Position numbers and translations under genes: made by a program
In this document: in pieces, positions 1 through 8,285 of the stretch
Position numbering within the stretch: the stretch's first letter is position 1
How the letters are laid out: each line of letters begins with the position of its first letter
The notes under the pieces: model-generated
Told to the model about the DNA's origin: nothing
The model's database searches: none
Seen by the model: only the letters and a program-made list of their open reading frames with translations
DNA from: Acidobacteriota bacterium
Lineage (GTDB): Bacteria > Acidobacteriota > Holophagae > Acanthopleuribacterales > Acanthopleuribacteraceae
Direction of reading: 5' to 3'
NCBI GenBank assembly: GCA_020637335.1
Contig: JACJWC010000002.1
Location: 234,769-298,768, forward strand
DNA length: 64,000 nt

Positions 1-2
1 CC

Positions 3-554
3 GTTCGTTCTATTGTTAACCTGCCCGATCCTGTTGTCCTGGCATTTGGCGAACTTTTCCAGTCCATTCACCTGGCAAAAGGTCAGGACTGGGTTCGCGA
101 AGGCGAGATGGCCACCCAGATTGCTTTTCTTTCCTCCGGTTTGATGCGGTCGTATTACATTTCCCCTAGTGGCGAGGTCCACAACAAACATTTCTTCCTG
201 GAAAGATCGTTCCTGGCCCCTATGACCTCGTTGGTCCTCAAACAACCCAGTCCTGTATTTCTGGGCGCATTGGAAGATAGCTGTCTGGAGGTTGCCTCCT
301 ACGCGGAGGTTCTCCGGGCTTTTGACCGATTCCCGGAGCTGAATCGCTTGGGTCGGGTTCTCATGGAATATGCTTGGATCGGCAAGGAGCGGCGAGAAAC
401 CCAACTGATTATGTTGGATTCCGCAGCGCGCTATCGCGCTTTTTTGCAGGAGTATCCAGGCCTTGAAATGCGGGTACCGCTGTACCACATTGCTTCTTAT
501 CTCGGAATAAGCGCCGTTCAACTCAGCCGATTGCGTTCGCGCAAATTAACCTAA
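3..554 (+). CDS. Crp/Fnr-family transcriptional regulator, 5' end outside window
   Basis: The reading frame is open from the first bases of the window, so the N-terminus is missing; the first internal ATG is at 108. The visible protein has a cyclic-nucleotide-binding-type beta-barrel segment (WVREGE then a region ending in GLMRSYYISPSGE), a long dimer-type helix, and a C-terminal helix-turn-helix reading IASYLGISAVQLSRLR, where Crp/Fnr proteins place their DNA-recognition helix. No Fnr-type cysteine cluster is visible in this part. It probably senses a small molecule or redox state; the ligand cannot be told. The SDR gene follows 54 bp downstream on the same strand, a common pairing in which the regulator controls the neighbour (inference). 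Confidence 0.85.
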   Translation, partial: VRSIVNLPDPVVLAFGELFQSIHLAKGQDWVREGEMATQIAFLSSGLMRSYYISPSGEVHNKHFFLERSFLAPMTSLVLKQPSPVFLGALEDSCLEVASYAEVLRAFDRFPELNRLGRVLMEYAWIGKERRETQLIMLDSAARYRAFLQEYPGLEMRVPLYHIASYLGISAVQLSRLRSRKLT

Positions 555-608
555 GTTAAGGCAACGCCTTTGTACAGAACCCAAAATGAAGTGCAGAAGG
601 AGGTTGCC

Positions 609-1322
609 ATGCAACATATTTGTTTGATTAGCGGTGTTACACGCGGATTGGGTTTCCATCTGGCCAAGGTTTATCGCCAAGCCGGTTTTCACGTAGTCGG
701 ATTGGCCCGTGACCGGGAAAAGCTGGCCGCCATGCAAAAGGCCGGGATACTCGCTGATTTTTTGGTCTGCGATTTGGGCTCTCCATCAGCACTTGACACC
801 GCCATCCAAGAAATGGAAACCCGCTACTCCCGACTGGATGTGTTGATCCACAATGCGGCTATTCAAAACACGGCGGATATCGCGGGTAAGGGCGATTATG
901 CGGGCCTGATCCACCGGGAAATGCAAGTTAATTTCCTCAGCCCGGTCAAGCTGACCTCTGCCTGGTTACCACTCTTGGCACAGGCACAGGGCCGGGTAAT
1001 TGTCATTTCCTCGTTGCTCCAGTTGGGACCCAAACGGGCTGCGCCCGGTTATTGTGCCAGTAAAGCGGCTTTAAGTAATTGGGTGCAGAATTTGCGTGTC
1101 CAATTGCAGGAACTGAAGATTGGGGTAACAGAAGTGGTGCCGGGTCTGATTCGAACCGAGATGACCGAGCAGGCTGCTCAGAAAGGCGTTCCGCCTGAGC
1201 AACTCGCGCCGCTAATTTACTCCAACGCCCATCGCGACCTGATTATATTACCCGGTGCCCGATTGGCCTGGCGGGTCCACCGCTTCTTTCCGGACTTGAT
1301 CAAAGCCAAGCTCTTGGCCTAA
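609..1322 (+). CDS. Short-chain dehydrogenase/reductase (SDR)
   Basis: NAD(P)-dependent oxidoreductase of the classical SDR family, about 237 residues. The N-terminal nucleotide-binding motif reads SGVTRGLG (the family's TGxxxGxG), an NNAG-like motif appears as HNAAIQN, and the catalytic YxxxK is present as YCASK. An upstream TTG at 570 is in frame, but the ATG at 609 is preceded by AAGGAGG at proper spacing and gives the normal SDR N-terminus, so 609 is chosen. The substrate is unknown. It follows the Crp/Fnr regulator and may be its target. Confidence 0.88.
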   Translation: MQHICLISGVTRGLGFHLAKVYRQAGFHVVGLARDREKLAAMQKAGILADFLVCDLGSPSALDTAIQEMETRYSRLDVLIHNAAIQNTADIAGKGDYAGLIHREMQVNFLSPVKLTSAWLPLLAQAQGRVIVISSLLQLGPKRAAPGYCASKAALSNWVQNLRVQLQELKIGVTEVVPGLIRTEMTEQAAQKGVPPEQLAPLIYSNAHRDLIILPGARLAWRVHRFFPDLIKAKLLA

Positions 1323-1348
1323 ATAGGTAGGAGCAGCGGAGGAAGCCG

Positions 1349-1690
1349 GTGGACGCAACACACAAATTAGTCGTAGTGAAGCTGATTCACACCCTTGCCT
1401 GGGCCTTTTTTGCCGGCTGTATCCTGGCCATTGTGCCAACGGCTTGGTTGGGTAAATTCCAGATTGCGTTTGGCTTAATTGGGGTGGTGATGGTTGAGGT
1501 GCTCATCCTGGTGCTGAATCGCTGGCGTTGTCCCCTGACCAATGTGGCTGAACGATTTACCTCGCAACGACAGGACAATTTTGATATTTACCTGCCGCTC
1601 TGGTTAGCGCGTTACAACAAGCAGATCTTTGGCAGCTTGTATGTGCTGTCAAATCTTGTCACCTTGGTTTTGTGGTGGATGGCCGATTAA
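1349..1690 (+). CDS. Small conserved integral membrane protein
   Basis: A 113-residue protein starting at GTG 1349, chosen because GGAGGA lies just upstream. It has about three hydrophobic segments (residues 15-30, 38-55 and 93-110). A conserved-looking stretch (RCPLTNVAERF followed by NFDIYLPLWLARYNK) joins the second and third segments; I recall the same pattern in short inner-membrane proteins of unknown function from other bacteria. No catalytic motif is visible. It lies 27 bp after the SDR gene and is probably co-transcribed. Confidence 0.7.
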   Translation: MDATHKLVVVKLIHTLAWAFFAGCILAIVPTAWLGKFQIAFGLIGVVMVEVLILVLNRWRCPLTNVAERFTSQRQDNFDIYLPLWLARYNKQIFGSLYVLSNLVTLVLWWMAD

Positions 1691-1694
1691 GCAA

Positions 1695-2111
1695 TCAGAG
1701 CGGCGGCGGTTTGGCCGGACTGAAATCGATGAGATAGGTATGGACATCCGCATACAGTTTGCGCCATTCCCGTTCGTAGACACGGAATTTTTCCTGGTTT
1801 GTCGGGCCGGACCAAGAAAGCCGAATACGTTGGCCGTCGACCATGGCTTCCAGGTAGATTGTGGGCTGGTGGAACTCGGTTGCATTGTCAATAACGCCTG
1901 CTTCCGCAAGCGTTTGCATCCGATCGTAAAAGGCCTTGATGCTGGCATTGTGGTTAAAGGAAAGGGAATTGGCCTCAAGGATTTTGGTCGCCTCGCCTTT
2001 CATAAACGCACCGCGGGAGGGGATATACCCGATGCGCACGTAATCCTGCTGGCTCGTGCTCTGGCCCATAAGAGATGTAAAAAGAACCATGAATATAACC
2101 CATCTGTGCAT
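1695..2111 (-). CDS. Secreted hypothetical protein
   Basis: A 138-residue protein. The longer frame starts at 2210, but the ATG at 2111 has GAGGAGG upstream and begins a clear signal peptide (MHRWVIFMVLFTSLMGQ), so 2111 is preferred. The mature part is polar, without cysteine motifs or a family I recognise. It is convergent with the membrane protein gene ending at 1690 and divergent from the secreted protein starting at 2280. Probably periplasmic or outer-surface; function unknown. Confidence 0.65.
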   Translation of the reverse strand: MHRWVIFMVLFTSLMGQSTSQQDYVRIGYIPSRGAFMKGEATKILEANSLSFNHNASIKAFYDRMQTLAEAGVIDNATEFHQPTIYLEAMVDGQRIRLSWSGPTNQEKFRVYEREWRKLYADVHTYLIDFSPAKPPPL

Positions 2112-2279
2112 ACGAATTGCCCTCCTCGGCGTCTTATACATGATTGGATTCCATAACTGCCCAAAAGTTTCACTATTTCCTGCAAGGAATACCCTCGTTC
2201 TTTTTTGCAAGGACTAGGTTTGCATTTTTGCGCTGTTTTGGAACCATTTCGGCTGATTTTTTTATGTGGAGGTATGAGA

Positions 2280-2732
2280 ATGAAAGGGACCCTTTTTCTT
2301 GTTTTTTGCGTTACGTCAATGGCCTGGGGGCAAATCGACTCCATTGCGTTCGCCAGTAACGGTCCCAATGTGGCAAGCTTGAATTGGCCCAATGGCGATT
2401 GGTATGTGCGCGCCATTTTGATTGATGATATGGGTGTTGAAGTGGGGCCCATCTCCAATCAAATAATGTTCACCTTAACCAATTCATGGCCATCTATTAC
2501 CGTCACCATGGCGGCCGATGCACCGCTCACCTATGCCTTGCGTTTCTATCGCAGTGCTTCCCCCTTTTCGCCTGGAGACAGTGGGATTGAGAGCAACACG
2601 GTCAGTTGCGGCAATGGGACCAATTGCGATTTGATGTCACCTGCCAATATTAGTTTGGCCAATAGTTTAAATGGAGGATGGACGGGGGCAACCGTGTTAC
2701 CCGTAACCCTTGTCAAGATTGCCATTGAATAG
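2280..2732 (+). CDS. Secreted hypothetical protein
   Basis: A 150-residue protein with a signal peptide (MKGTLFLVFCVTSMAWGQ). The ATG at 2280 is favoured over 2274 because GGAGG at 2268-2272 has normal spacing only to 2280. The mature region is rich in Ser, Asn and Thr and looks like beta-strands, resembling a single fibronectin-type or carbohydrate-binding-like fold, with two cysteines near the C-terminus (VSCGNGTNC) that could form a disulfide. I do not recognise a family. It converges with the adenylosuccinate-synthetase-like gene. Confidence 0.6.
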   Translation: MKGTLFLVFCVTSMAWGQIDSIAFASNGPNVASLNWPNGDWYVRAILIDDMGVEVGPISNQIMFTLTNSWPSITVTMAADAPLTYALRFYRSASPFSPGDSGIESNTVSCGNGTNCDLMSPANISLANSLNGGWTGATVLPVTLVKIAIE

Positions 2733-2739
2733 ACTCAGT

Positions 2740-3918
2740 TTATCGGGCTGTTTCTGCCCTAAAAATCAGCGGTTCGACGGCTTGGCGAGTGGGCCCCCAA
2801 CTGAGGGTCGGCGCCAGCCAGTCCGCTGGCTGAACCTGGATTGCCAGCTGGCTGGGCGAGGACTCGTGCCAGTTGTCCTGCCAGCGGTAGCGCACAAGCT
2901 TGCCAACTTGATCGGCACAGGTGAGATGGAACTGCGGTTGGACCTTTTCGCTGCCGATTAAACTCAGGTCCTTAAACATGATCGACAGCAAACGGTCCAA
3001 ATCCAAATAGGCAAAACGCATTTGGTTCTGCCAGGGGTTAGGTCGATTGGTTGAATCGTGGATGCCGGGGTAGGGTGGATCGGGCAGCTCGTGGGGCAAG
3101 GGGCCGGCACCGTGACGCGTCTGGTAACAGCGATGGACGTAATGCACGGTCAGATCATTGAGTTCGGCCGCCCGACACAATTCTAAGACGTTGCGCAGAC
3201 CCGTGTGCGATCGGGTGACGTGCGGAAAGTTGCCCCATGTCATGTCTAACTGCAAGCCTTGAGCGCCTTCAAAAATCAAAGAATCCTTCGGGATGTGTTG
3301 CCAAGGTTGAAGTTGGACCGAATTTAGGAAGAAGGCAATATCGTCCTGGAATGCGGTCAGGATCGGGTCAAGGTCAATGGGTTGGAGTCGCAGCTGATGA
3401 CATCGACTGGGGTAATAATCCCGCAGGATTTTTTGGATTTTGGTTGCGCAGATGCGGGGTTTTTGGAGATCGCGGACGCGAAATGAATAACCCTGTGTTT
3501 CGCGTTCCCAGGTTTCGCCAAAGCCGATCCCGCACGATCCGTGTTTGGCCCCGCCGCGTTGGATTTCCAAGGCTTGATTCAGCCACATTTCGATGGGCGT
3601 TGTTACTGGGCAATCTGGGTCCACTGACACCTGGGGTGTAAAGCCAAGTGTGTTTAATTCGGCCCATTCGCGGCGGAAGAGCAAGGGATGGCAGACAAAG
3701 AATCGGCTCAGAAACGTGGGGTTTCCTGTGAAAGTTCCACTGCCAAAGTGGCTGAACACATGGCGTTGACCTTCCTTTGTAACAACCGTGTGGCCGGCTT
3801 GGGCACCACCATTAAAGCGTACCACCCACGCTTCGGCTTGGCTGGATAACCAATCCGTGATGAGTCCTTTGCCTTCATCGCCATAACCGGCGCCAATGAC
3901 TGCGTGTAGGTTTGCCAT
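2740..3918 (-). CDS. Adenylosuccinate synthetase-like enzyme (divergent PurA paralogue)
   Basis: A 392-residue PurA-fold protein, shorter than the usual ~430. The P-loop reads GYGDEGKG (residues 11-18) with the catalytic Asp retained; the catalytic His is kept in AGHT (41-44); FEGAQGLQLDMTWGNFPHVT and TRHGAGPLPHE match PurA motifs. Three things differ: the IMP-loop region reads HGSCGIGFGETWE (126-138), the guanine-recognising TKLD-type motif is TCAD (333-336), and the arginine-rich GRPRR segment is altered. So it probably ligates an amino acid (or similar) to a purine nucleotide but may not use GTP or IMP. It lies 45 bp downstream of the VWA gene and opposite the Nudix/ADP-ribosylglycohydrolase pair, not among purine genes. 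RBS GGAGG precedes the ATG. Confidence 0.8.
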   Translation of the reverse strand: MANLHAVIGAGYGDEGKGLITDWLSSQAEAWVVRFNGGAQAGHTVVTKEGQRHVFSHFGSGTFTGNPTFLSRFFVCHPLLFRREWAELNTLGFTPQVSVDPDCPVTTPIEMWLNQALEIQRGGAKHGSCGIGFGETWERETQGYSFRVRDLQKPRICATKIQKILRDYYPSRCHQLRLQPIDLDPILTAFQDDIAFFLNSVQLQPWQHIPKDSLIFEGAQGLQLDMTWGNFPHVTRSHTGLRNVLELCRAAELNDLTVHYVHRCYQTRHGAGPLPHELPDPPYPGIHDSTNRPNPWQNQMRFAYLDLDRLLSIMFKDLSLIGSEKVQPQFHLTCADQVGKLVRYRWQDNWHESSPSQLAIQVQPADWLAPTLSWGPTRQAVEPLIFRAETAR

Positions 3919-3963
3919 ACTCGCCTCCGTTTGAATGGTTTGGCTGTCAAAAGCGTGTGGGAA

Positions 3964-4857
3964 TTAGAAACCAAAGCGAGACAAAAAACCGATACCGGAT
4001 TTGCTTTCGCCGGAGGTATCGGGGCGCGTCCAGGTGGGAGTTGAGCTATGCATAAGCGATTCGCGCCGGAACAGCGTTTCCACGATGAGTTCGGCCAGAC
4101 GTGTGTAGTCGTTGAGGTAGAGGACGGATTGGCCGAGCAAGGCGCGCCACTCGCTGCGAACCCGGTCGGGCTGTTGCCGGAAGTAGGATCCTTGTTCGAT
4201 CACGATGTGGTAGACGTCATACTTTTCGCGCGCCATGGCCAATACGTCGTGGCTGTCCAGGTCCTGTTGTAACCGATCGCCGAAAAGCTTGCGCGCGTGT
4301 TTTGCGGTCAGGTTTGGGGCCGGCGGCTCATCGCCAACGGTGAACAAAACACCTTTTTTGCCGCGTTTCTGCCAGCAATCGATTTCAGTCCGGGTGGCGG
4401 CAAAGTACCAGGGCAGGTTGTAACTCTCGTAATGGTTGCCGCCGCCTCCGCCTTCCAGGTAGATATCGCTGAGCTGTTCGACGATACGGATATCGGCTTC
4501 GAATTGGCTGACCTGCAATGGGGCACGATCGCACCAGGCATCGCCGAATCCCATGATCATGAGGTGGGGATCCGTCACAGGTTTCTGGTCCAGGATCTGA
4601 GTGACCATGCGTTGCAGTCCGGTGCGGATAAAGGCTTCGGGGATGGCACCCATGGATCCGGTTTCATCAAAGGCAACAATGATCGCATTCGATTCGGGGT
4701 TGAGCTCGGAATCGCGTGACTCGCGCAGGGTAATGTTTCGGGGATCAAATGCGGCATGGATCTGGCGCTGGGCAAAGATTTGTTGGCGTTGTTTACCTTG
4801 AATCTTGTGTGCCGCATAGTGTTTCCAATCCTCCTGATTCCAACGTGTATAACCCAT
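3964..4857 (-). CDS. VWA-domain protein
   Basis: A 297-residue cytoplasmic protein (no signal peptide) with a von Willebrand factor A domain. The MIDAS motif is DETGSMG at residues 64-70, where the canonical form is DxSxS, followed by a second metal-site region (MGFGD) and a central glycine-rich loop (YLEGGGGGNHYES). The N-terminal 55 residues are charged and helical. RBS AAAGGAGG precedes the ATG. VWA proteins usually act as metal-dependent interaction partners for an enzyme or AAA+ machine; the likely partner here is the co-directional PurA-like protein (inference). Divergent from the NrtR-like gene. Confidence 0.8.
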   Translation of the reverse strand: MGYTRWNQEDWKHYAAHKIQGKQRQQIFAQRQIHAAFDPRNITLRESRDSELNPESNAIIVAFDETGSMGAIPEAFIRTGLQRMVTQILDQKPVTDPHLMIMGFGDAWCDRAPLQVSQFEADIRIVEQLSDIYLEGGGGGNHYESYNLPWYFAATRTEIDCWQKRGKKGVLFTVGDEPPAPNLTAKHARKLFGDRLQQDLDSHDVLAMAREKYDVYHIVIEQGSYFRQQPDRVRSEWRALLGQSVLYLNDYTRLAELIVETLFRRESLMHSSTPTWTRPDTSGESKSGIGFLSRFGF

Positions 4858-4881
4858 AAAAACCTCCTTTTATTTCAGTAA

Positions 4882-4906
4882 GTTCATTTTTGAACAAACT
4901 GTTTGT
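4882..4906. promoter_or_regulatory. Two abutting palindromes in divergent promoter, candidate regulator operator
   Basis: Between the divergent VWA and Nudix-regulator genes lie GTTCA-TTTT-TGAAC (4882-4895) and ACAAAC-T-GTTTGT (4894-4906), both perfect inverted repeats, followed by the -10-like TATAAAAT. This is where a winged-helix NrtR-type repressor would be expected to bind and control both directions. The assignment of the binding protein is inference. Confidence 0.5.
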
Positions 4907-5009
4907 ATAAAATCTAGGTTCCTATTTGTTTGTTTGTCAAGCATTTTGATTGAAATGTTTGTTGTTGGGATGTAAGATGTGGCTGTGTTAGATCAAAAAC
5001 GGAATTAGT

Positions 5010-5657
5010 ATGGATTTTGAGAGACCGATTGTCAGTGTGGATGTGGCCTTGTTTACGCTCGAACCGTTTGCCCTGCTCCTCCAGCAGCGCGCACAACCGC
5101 CGTTTGAGAAGGTCTGGGCCTTGCCCGGTGGGTTTATTCACACCGATGAGGACGAAAATGCTCAAGCTGCGGTCCGCCGCATCCTGCTGCAAAAGACGGG
5201 CGCCGAGATCCCCTATATGGAACAGCTTTTTACTTTTAGCGGACGCGCACGCGACCCGCGCGGGTGGTCGGTCAGCATCGCTCATTACGCCCTGATCCCG
5301 CGTGCCCAACTGCACATCAATCCTGATACCACCCGATTGGTGCCGATCGAGTCTTGCCCGCAACTGCCGTTTGACCACAACCAGATTGTGGAAACAGCCT
5401 TGACCCGTTTGCGCAACAAATCGGCCTATTCTTCTTTACCCACTTTTTTTCTGGGCGAGGATTTCAGCCTTTCCGAACTGCAAGATGTTTATGAGCAAGT
5501 GCTTGGCATAGAGCTCGATCGTACGACCTTCCGCCGAAACCTGTTGGAACAAGGCCTGATTGAGCCGACGGGCCAGCAGCGCAAAGACGGTGCCCATCGA
5601 CCGGCCCAGCTCTACCGCCGCAAACCGGACCTGGTCCAACTCAACCGCACCCTTTAA
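5010..5657 (+). CDS. NrtR-like transcriptional regulator: degenerate Nudix domain plus winged helix
   Basis: A 215-residue protein: N-terminal Nudix fold (residues ~5-140) and C-terminal winged helix-turn-helix (~150-210, LSELQDVYEQVLG...DRTTFRRNLLEQGLI), the architecture of NrtR regulators, which sense ADP-ribose or related NAD metabolites. The Nudix box spans residues 40-65, but the catalytic REUxEExGU core reads RRILLQKTG, so the metal-binding glutamates are gone, as expected for a sensor rather than a hydrolase. It is followed after 11 bp by an ADP-ribosylglycohydrolase, consistent with an ADP-ribose-responsive operon. Divergent from VWA/PurA-like genes across a pair of palindromes. Confidence 0.82.
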   Translation: MDFERPIVSVDVALFTLEPFALLLQQRAQPPFEKVWALPGGFIHTDEDENAQAAVRRILLQKTGAEIPYMEQLFTFSGRARDPRGWSVSIAHYALIPRAQLHINPDTTRLVPIESCPQLPFDHNQIVETALTRLRNKSAYSSLPTFFLGEDFSLSELQDVYEQVLGIELDRTTFRRNLLEQGLIEPTGQQRKDGAHRPAQLYRRKPDLVQLNRTL

Positions 5658-5668
5658 AAGGAGATCTT

Positions 5669-6601
5669 ATGGATGCTTTATTCCGACTCCAATTGGCCAA
5701 ACGATCTCTACACGGTCTGGCCCTGGGCGATGCGTTTGGCCAGACGTTTTTCGCCAAAGAAGAATCCCTGGACGTGTATTTCCGCGAAGGCCAACCGGCT
5801 CCCGCACCCTGGACCTACACCGATGACTCGGTCATGGCGCTTTCGATTGTCGAAGAGCTTGCCGAGCATGGCTTCATCAACCAAGACCGCCTGGCCAAAC
5901 GCTTTGCCGATCGCTACCGAGTGGAACCGCATCGCGGTTATGGTGGTGGTGCCCATTGGATTTTGCGTAAGATTGGTGAAGGTGCGAATTGGCGCATCGT
6001 GGCTGCGGATGTATTTGAAGGCCAGGGCTCGTTGGGCAATGGTGCGGCCATGCGCTCCGCCCCGCTCGGTGCCTATTTTTTTGACAACCTGGACCAAGTG
6101 GTGAAACACGCCCGCCTGGCCAGTGAGGTGACCCACATGCATCCCGATGGGATTGCAGGTGGGATTGCTATCGCTTTGGCCGCTGCGTTTGCCAGCCGCC
6201 ACCGCTTTTCACCTCAGGATAGACCTGAAGAAGAGCTGATTCCCTTTGTTCAGGCCCATTTACCCGAGAGCGATACGCGCGCTAAGCTCAATAAAGCCAT
6301 CGCCTTACCCTTCTCGTCGCGCATTGAAACGGCGGTCAGTGTTTTGGGTAATGGCAGTCGCGTTTTGGCAACCGATACGGTGCCCTTTACCTTGTGGTGT
6401 GCAGCCCGCCATTGGAACGATTGGCCCGCTGCATTGTGGGAAACCGTTTCCGGTCTGGGCGATCGCGACACGACCTGCGCCATCGTCTCAGCGATCCTGG
6501 CCTGTCACCTCAACCCCGAGGATCTGCCTTCGCAATGGTGGCAAAACCTGGAACCACTTCCCGCGCATCTGCAACCCGAACCCGAGGCAAAACCAAGTTG
6601 A
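5669..6601 (+). CDS. ADP-ribosylglycohydrolase (DraG/ARH family)
   Basis: A 310-residue cytoplasmic enzyme predicted to remove ADP-ribose from a protein, nucleic acid or small molecule using a di-magnesium centre. Motifs in order: GLALGDAFG (residues 17-24), the metal ligands in TDDS (51-54), GSLGNGAAMRSAPLG, THMHPDGIAGG, and the second metal motif GDRDTT near residue 275. All core ligands appear intact. RBS AAGGAG precedes the ATG. It is co-directional with the NrtR-like regulator. No ADP-ribosyltransferase partner is visible in the window, so the substrate is unknown. Repeats begin immediately after the stop codon. Confidence 0.88.
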   Translation: MDALFRLQLAKRSLHGLALGDAFGQTFFAKEESLDVYFREGQPAPAPWTYTDDSVMALSIVEELAEHGFINQDRLAKRFADRYRVEPHRGYGGGAHWILRKIGEGANWRIVAADVFEGQGSLGNGAAMRSAPLGAYFFDNLDQVVKHARLASEVTHMHPDGIAGGIAIALAAAFASRHRFSPQDRPEEELIPFVQAHLPESDTRAKLNKAIALPFSSRIETAVSVLGNGSRVLATDTVPFTLWCAARHWNDWPAALWETVSGLGDRDTTCAIVSAILACHLNPEDLPSQWWQNLEPLPAHLQPEPEAKPS

Positions 6602-6938
6602 ATTATTCCGTTGATGATTGAGTGTTGAGCGTTGGATATTGAGCGTTTAACAAATTTGGCAATACGTCCTAGAACCAGAACCCAGCCCTTCAAGGTTCGA
6701 AATTCCGTGTCCGAAATTCGATATTTCTTGCCCCCGAAAAATATCGAATTTCCGATGTCGAACACCGCATCCCGAAGAAAGTTTTTGGGAATTTCTCCCA
6801 GTGTCACATCTGTCTCCGTTAGAAACAAAAACGCTCAATATCCAATATCCAACGCTCAACGCTCAAGTTTGGGAACGTGTCAAATGGATTCAGCTTGCTG
6901 CAAAACAGACCTACCTAGATCCGCCCGGCTTAGCGCTA

Positions 6939-7056
6939 GTTGCGCCCCTGCAGGGCGCCCGTATCATGGAACGGCATGTACCTAGGCCTGCGTTGGCTCG
7001 CCGCGCTCGCCACCTTGACCTAGGCTATTCACGTTTCGGCCCTTCAGGCCGGGCCC
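6939..7056 (+). repeat. CCTAGG hairpin module, copy A1
   Basis: Three nested stems in a row: a GCGCCC/GGGCGC hairpin, a long arm bounded by CCTAGGC and GACCTAGG, and CGGCCCTTCAGGCCG. The same order recurs in copies A2-A5 with near-identical sequence. Confidence 0.75.
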
Positions 7057-7287
7057 ATGGTCCCAACGGAGCGCAAACAGAAGATTTCAGGTTAAGCGTT
7101 TAGACTTGATGATTGTGCGTTGAGCGTTGGATATTGAGCGTTTTACAATTCTGGCTGTACAACCTGGATCTTGGGCCACCCCATCAAGATTCGAAATTTC
7201 CTGTTCGAAATTTGATATTCCATCTGCTTGGGATAATGTCGAATATCGCATGTTGTACACCGAATTCTGAAGAAAGTTGGATCAAGG

Positions 7288-7420
7288 CAGATTGGCGATA
7301 CGAAATCGCCAATCTGTGGAGATTTAGAGGCCGGAGGCCGATTGACCCGTGAGCCCACACCGACGTTAGGAGGTGTGGGTAAAAGCGAACAAAGAGGTGG
7401 GGAGAGCCCGGATGGGCGAT
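7288..7420 (+). repeat. Multi-hairpin module, copy C1
   Basis: Begins with a perfect 12-bp stem (CAGATTGGCGAT / ATCGCCAATCTG, loop ACGAA), then GGCCGGAGGCC, then CCCACACC/GGTGTGGG with loop GACGTTAGGA, then AGCCCGGATGGGC. See the variant copy at 37291 for compensatory changes. Confidence 0.75.
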
Positions 7421-7610
7421 TCAGAGCCGTCGGCATCTCATTCGTTTCCTGGCCCCAAGCCAGATCCAATATTTCGCCTATGGTTAACCTGTCTCAGTTG
7501 GAAACTATAACGCTCAATATCCAACGCTCAACGCTCAAGTTTGGTAACGTGTCGAATGGAATCAGCTTGCTGCAAAACAGACCTACCTAGATCCGCCCGG
7601 CTTGGCGCTA

Positions 7611-7730
7611 GTTGCGCCCCTGCAGGGCGCCCCGAATTATGGAACTGCATGTACCTAGGCCTGCGTTGGCTCGCCGCGCTCGCCACCTTGACCTAGGCTA
7701 TTCACGTTGCGGCCCTTCAGGCCGGGCCCA
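7611..7730 (+). repeat. CCTAGG hairpin module, copy A2
   Basis: Near-identical to A1 at an offset of 672 bp, part of the tandem duplication of this block. Confidence 0.75.
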
Positions 7731-7960
7731 TGGTCCCAACGGAGCGCAAACAGAAGATTTCAGGTTAAGCGTTTAGACTTGATGATTGTGCGTTGAGCGT
7801 TGGATATTGAGCGTTTTACAATTCTGGCTGTACAACCTGGATCTTGGGCCACCCCATCAAGATTCGAAATTTCCTGTTCGAAATTTGATATTCCATCTGC
7901 TTGGGATAATGTCGAATATCGCATGTTGTACACCGAATTCTGAAGAAAGTTGGATCAAGG

Positions 7961-8093
7961 CAGATTGGCGATATGAAATCGCCAATCTGTGGAGATTTAG
8001 AGGCCGGAGGCCGATTGACCCGTGAGCCCACACCGACGAAAGGAGGTGTGGGTAAAAGCAAGCAAAGAGGTTGGGAGAGCCCGGATGGGCGAT
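7961..8093 (+). repeat. Multi-hairpin module, copy C2
   Basis: Same stems as C1; the first loop is ATGAA instead of ACGAA and the third loop is GACGAAAGGA, so differences fall in loops while stems are kept. Confidence 0.75.
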
Positions 8094-8167
8094 TGAGCGC
8101 CGGTTCTCTGCCTTTCCTCCAAAACCCATCTGAAACGGGTCCAATCCCGAAAAGATCAGCAATATAA

Positions 8168-8285
8168 GTTGCGACCCTTCAGGGCGCTCCCAATCGTGGA
8201 GCGGTGTGTACCTAGGCCTGCGTTGGCTCGCCGCGCTCGCCACCTTGACCTAGGCTATTCAGGTTTCGGCCCTTCAGGCCGGGCC
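8168..8285 (+). repeat. CCTAGG hairpin module, copy A3
   Basis: Same three-stem organisation as A1 with a slightly altered first stem (GCGACCCTTCAGGGCGCTC). Confidence 0.7.

Noticed and set aside
1629..2156. 175-codon plus-strand frame
   Set aside because: Antisense to the secreted protein at 1695-2111, which has a signal peptide and a strong RBS.
2740..3918. PurZ-type 2-aminoadenylosuccinate synthetase
   Set aside because: PurZ proteins are, to my knowledge, altered at the catalytic Asp; here GYGDEGKG retains it, so PurA-like with changed specificity is preferred.
7113..8025. Two identical 79-codon frames (7113-7352 and 7786-8025)
   Set aside because: They lie in the duplicated structured repeat; start codon context is poor and the product has no family features.
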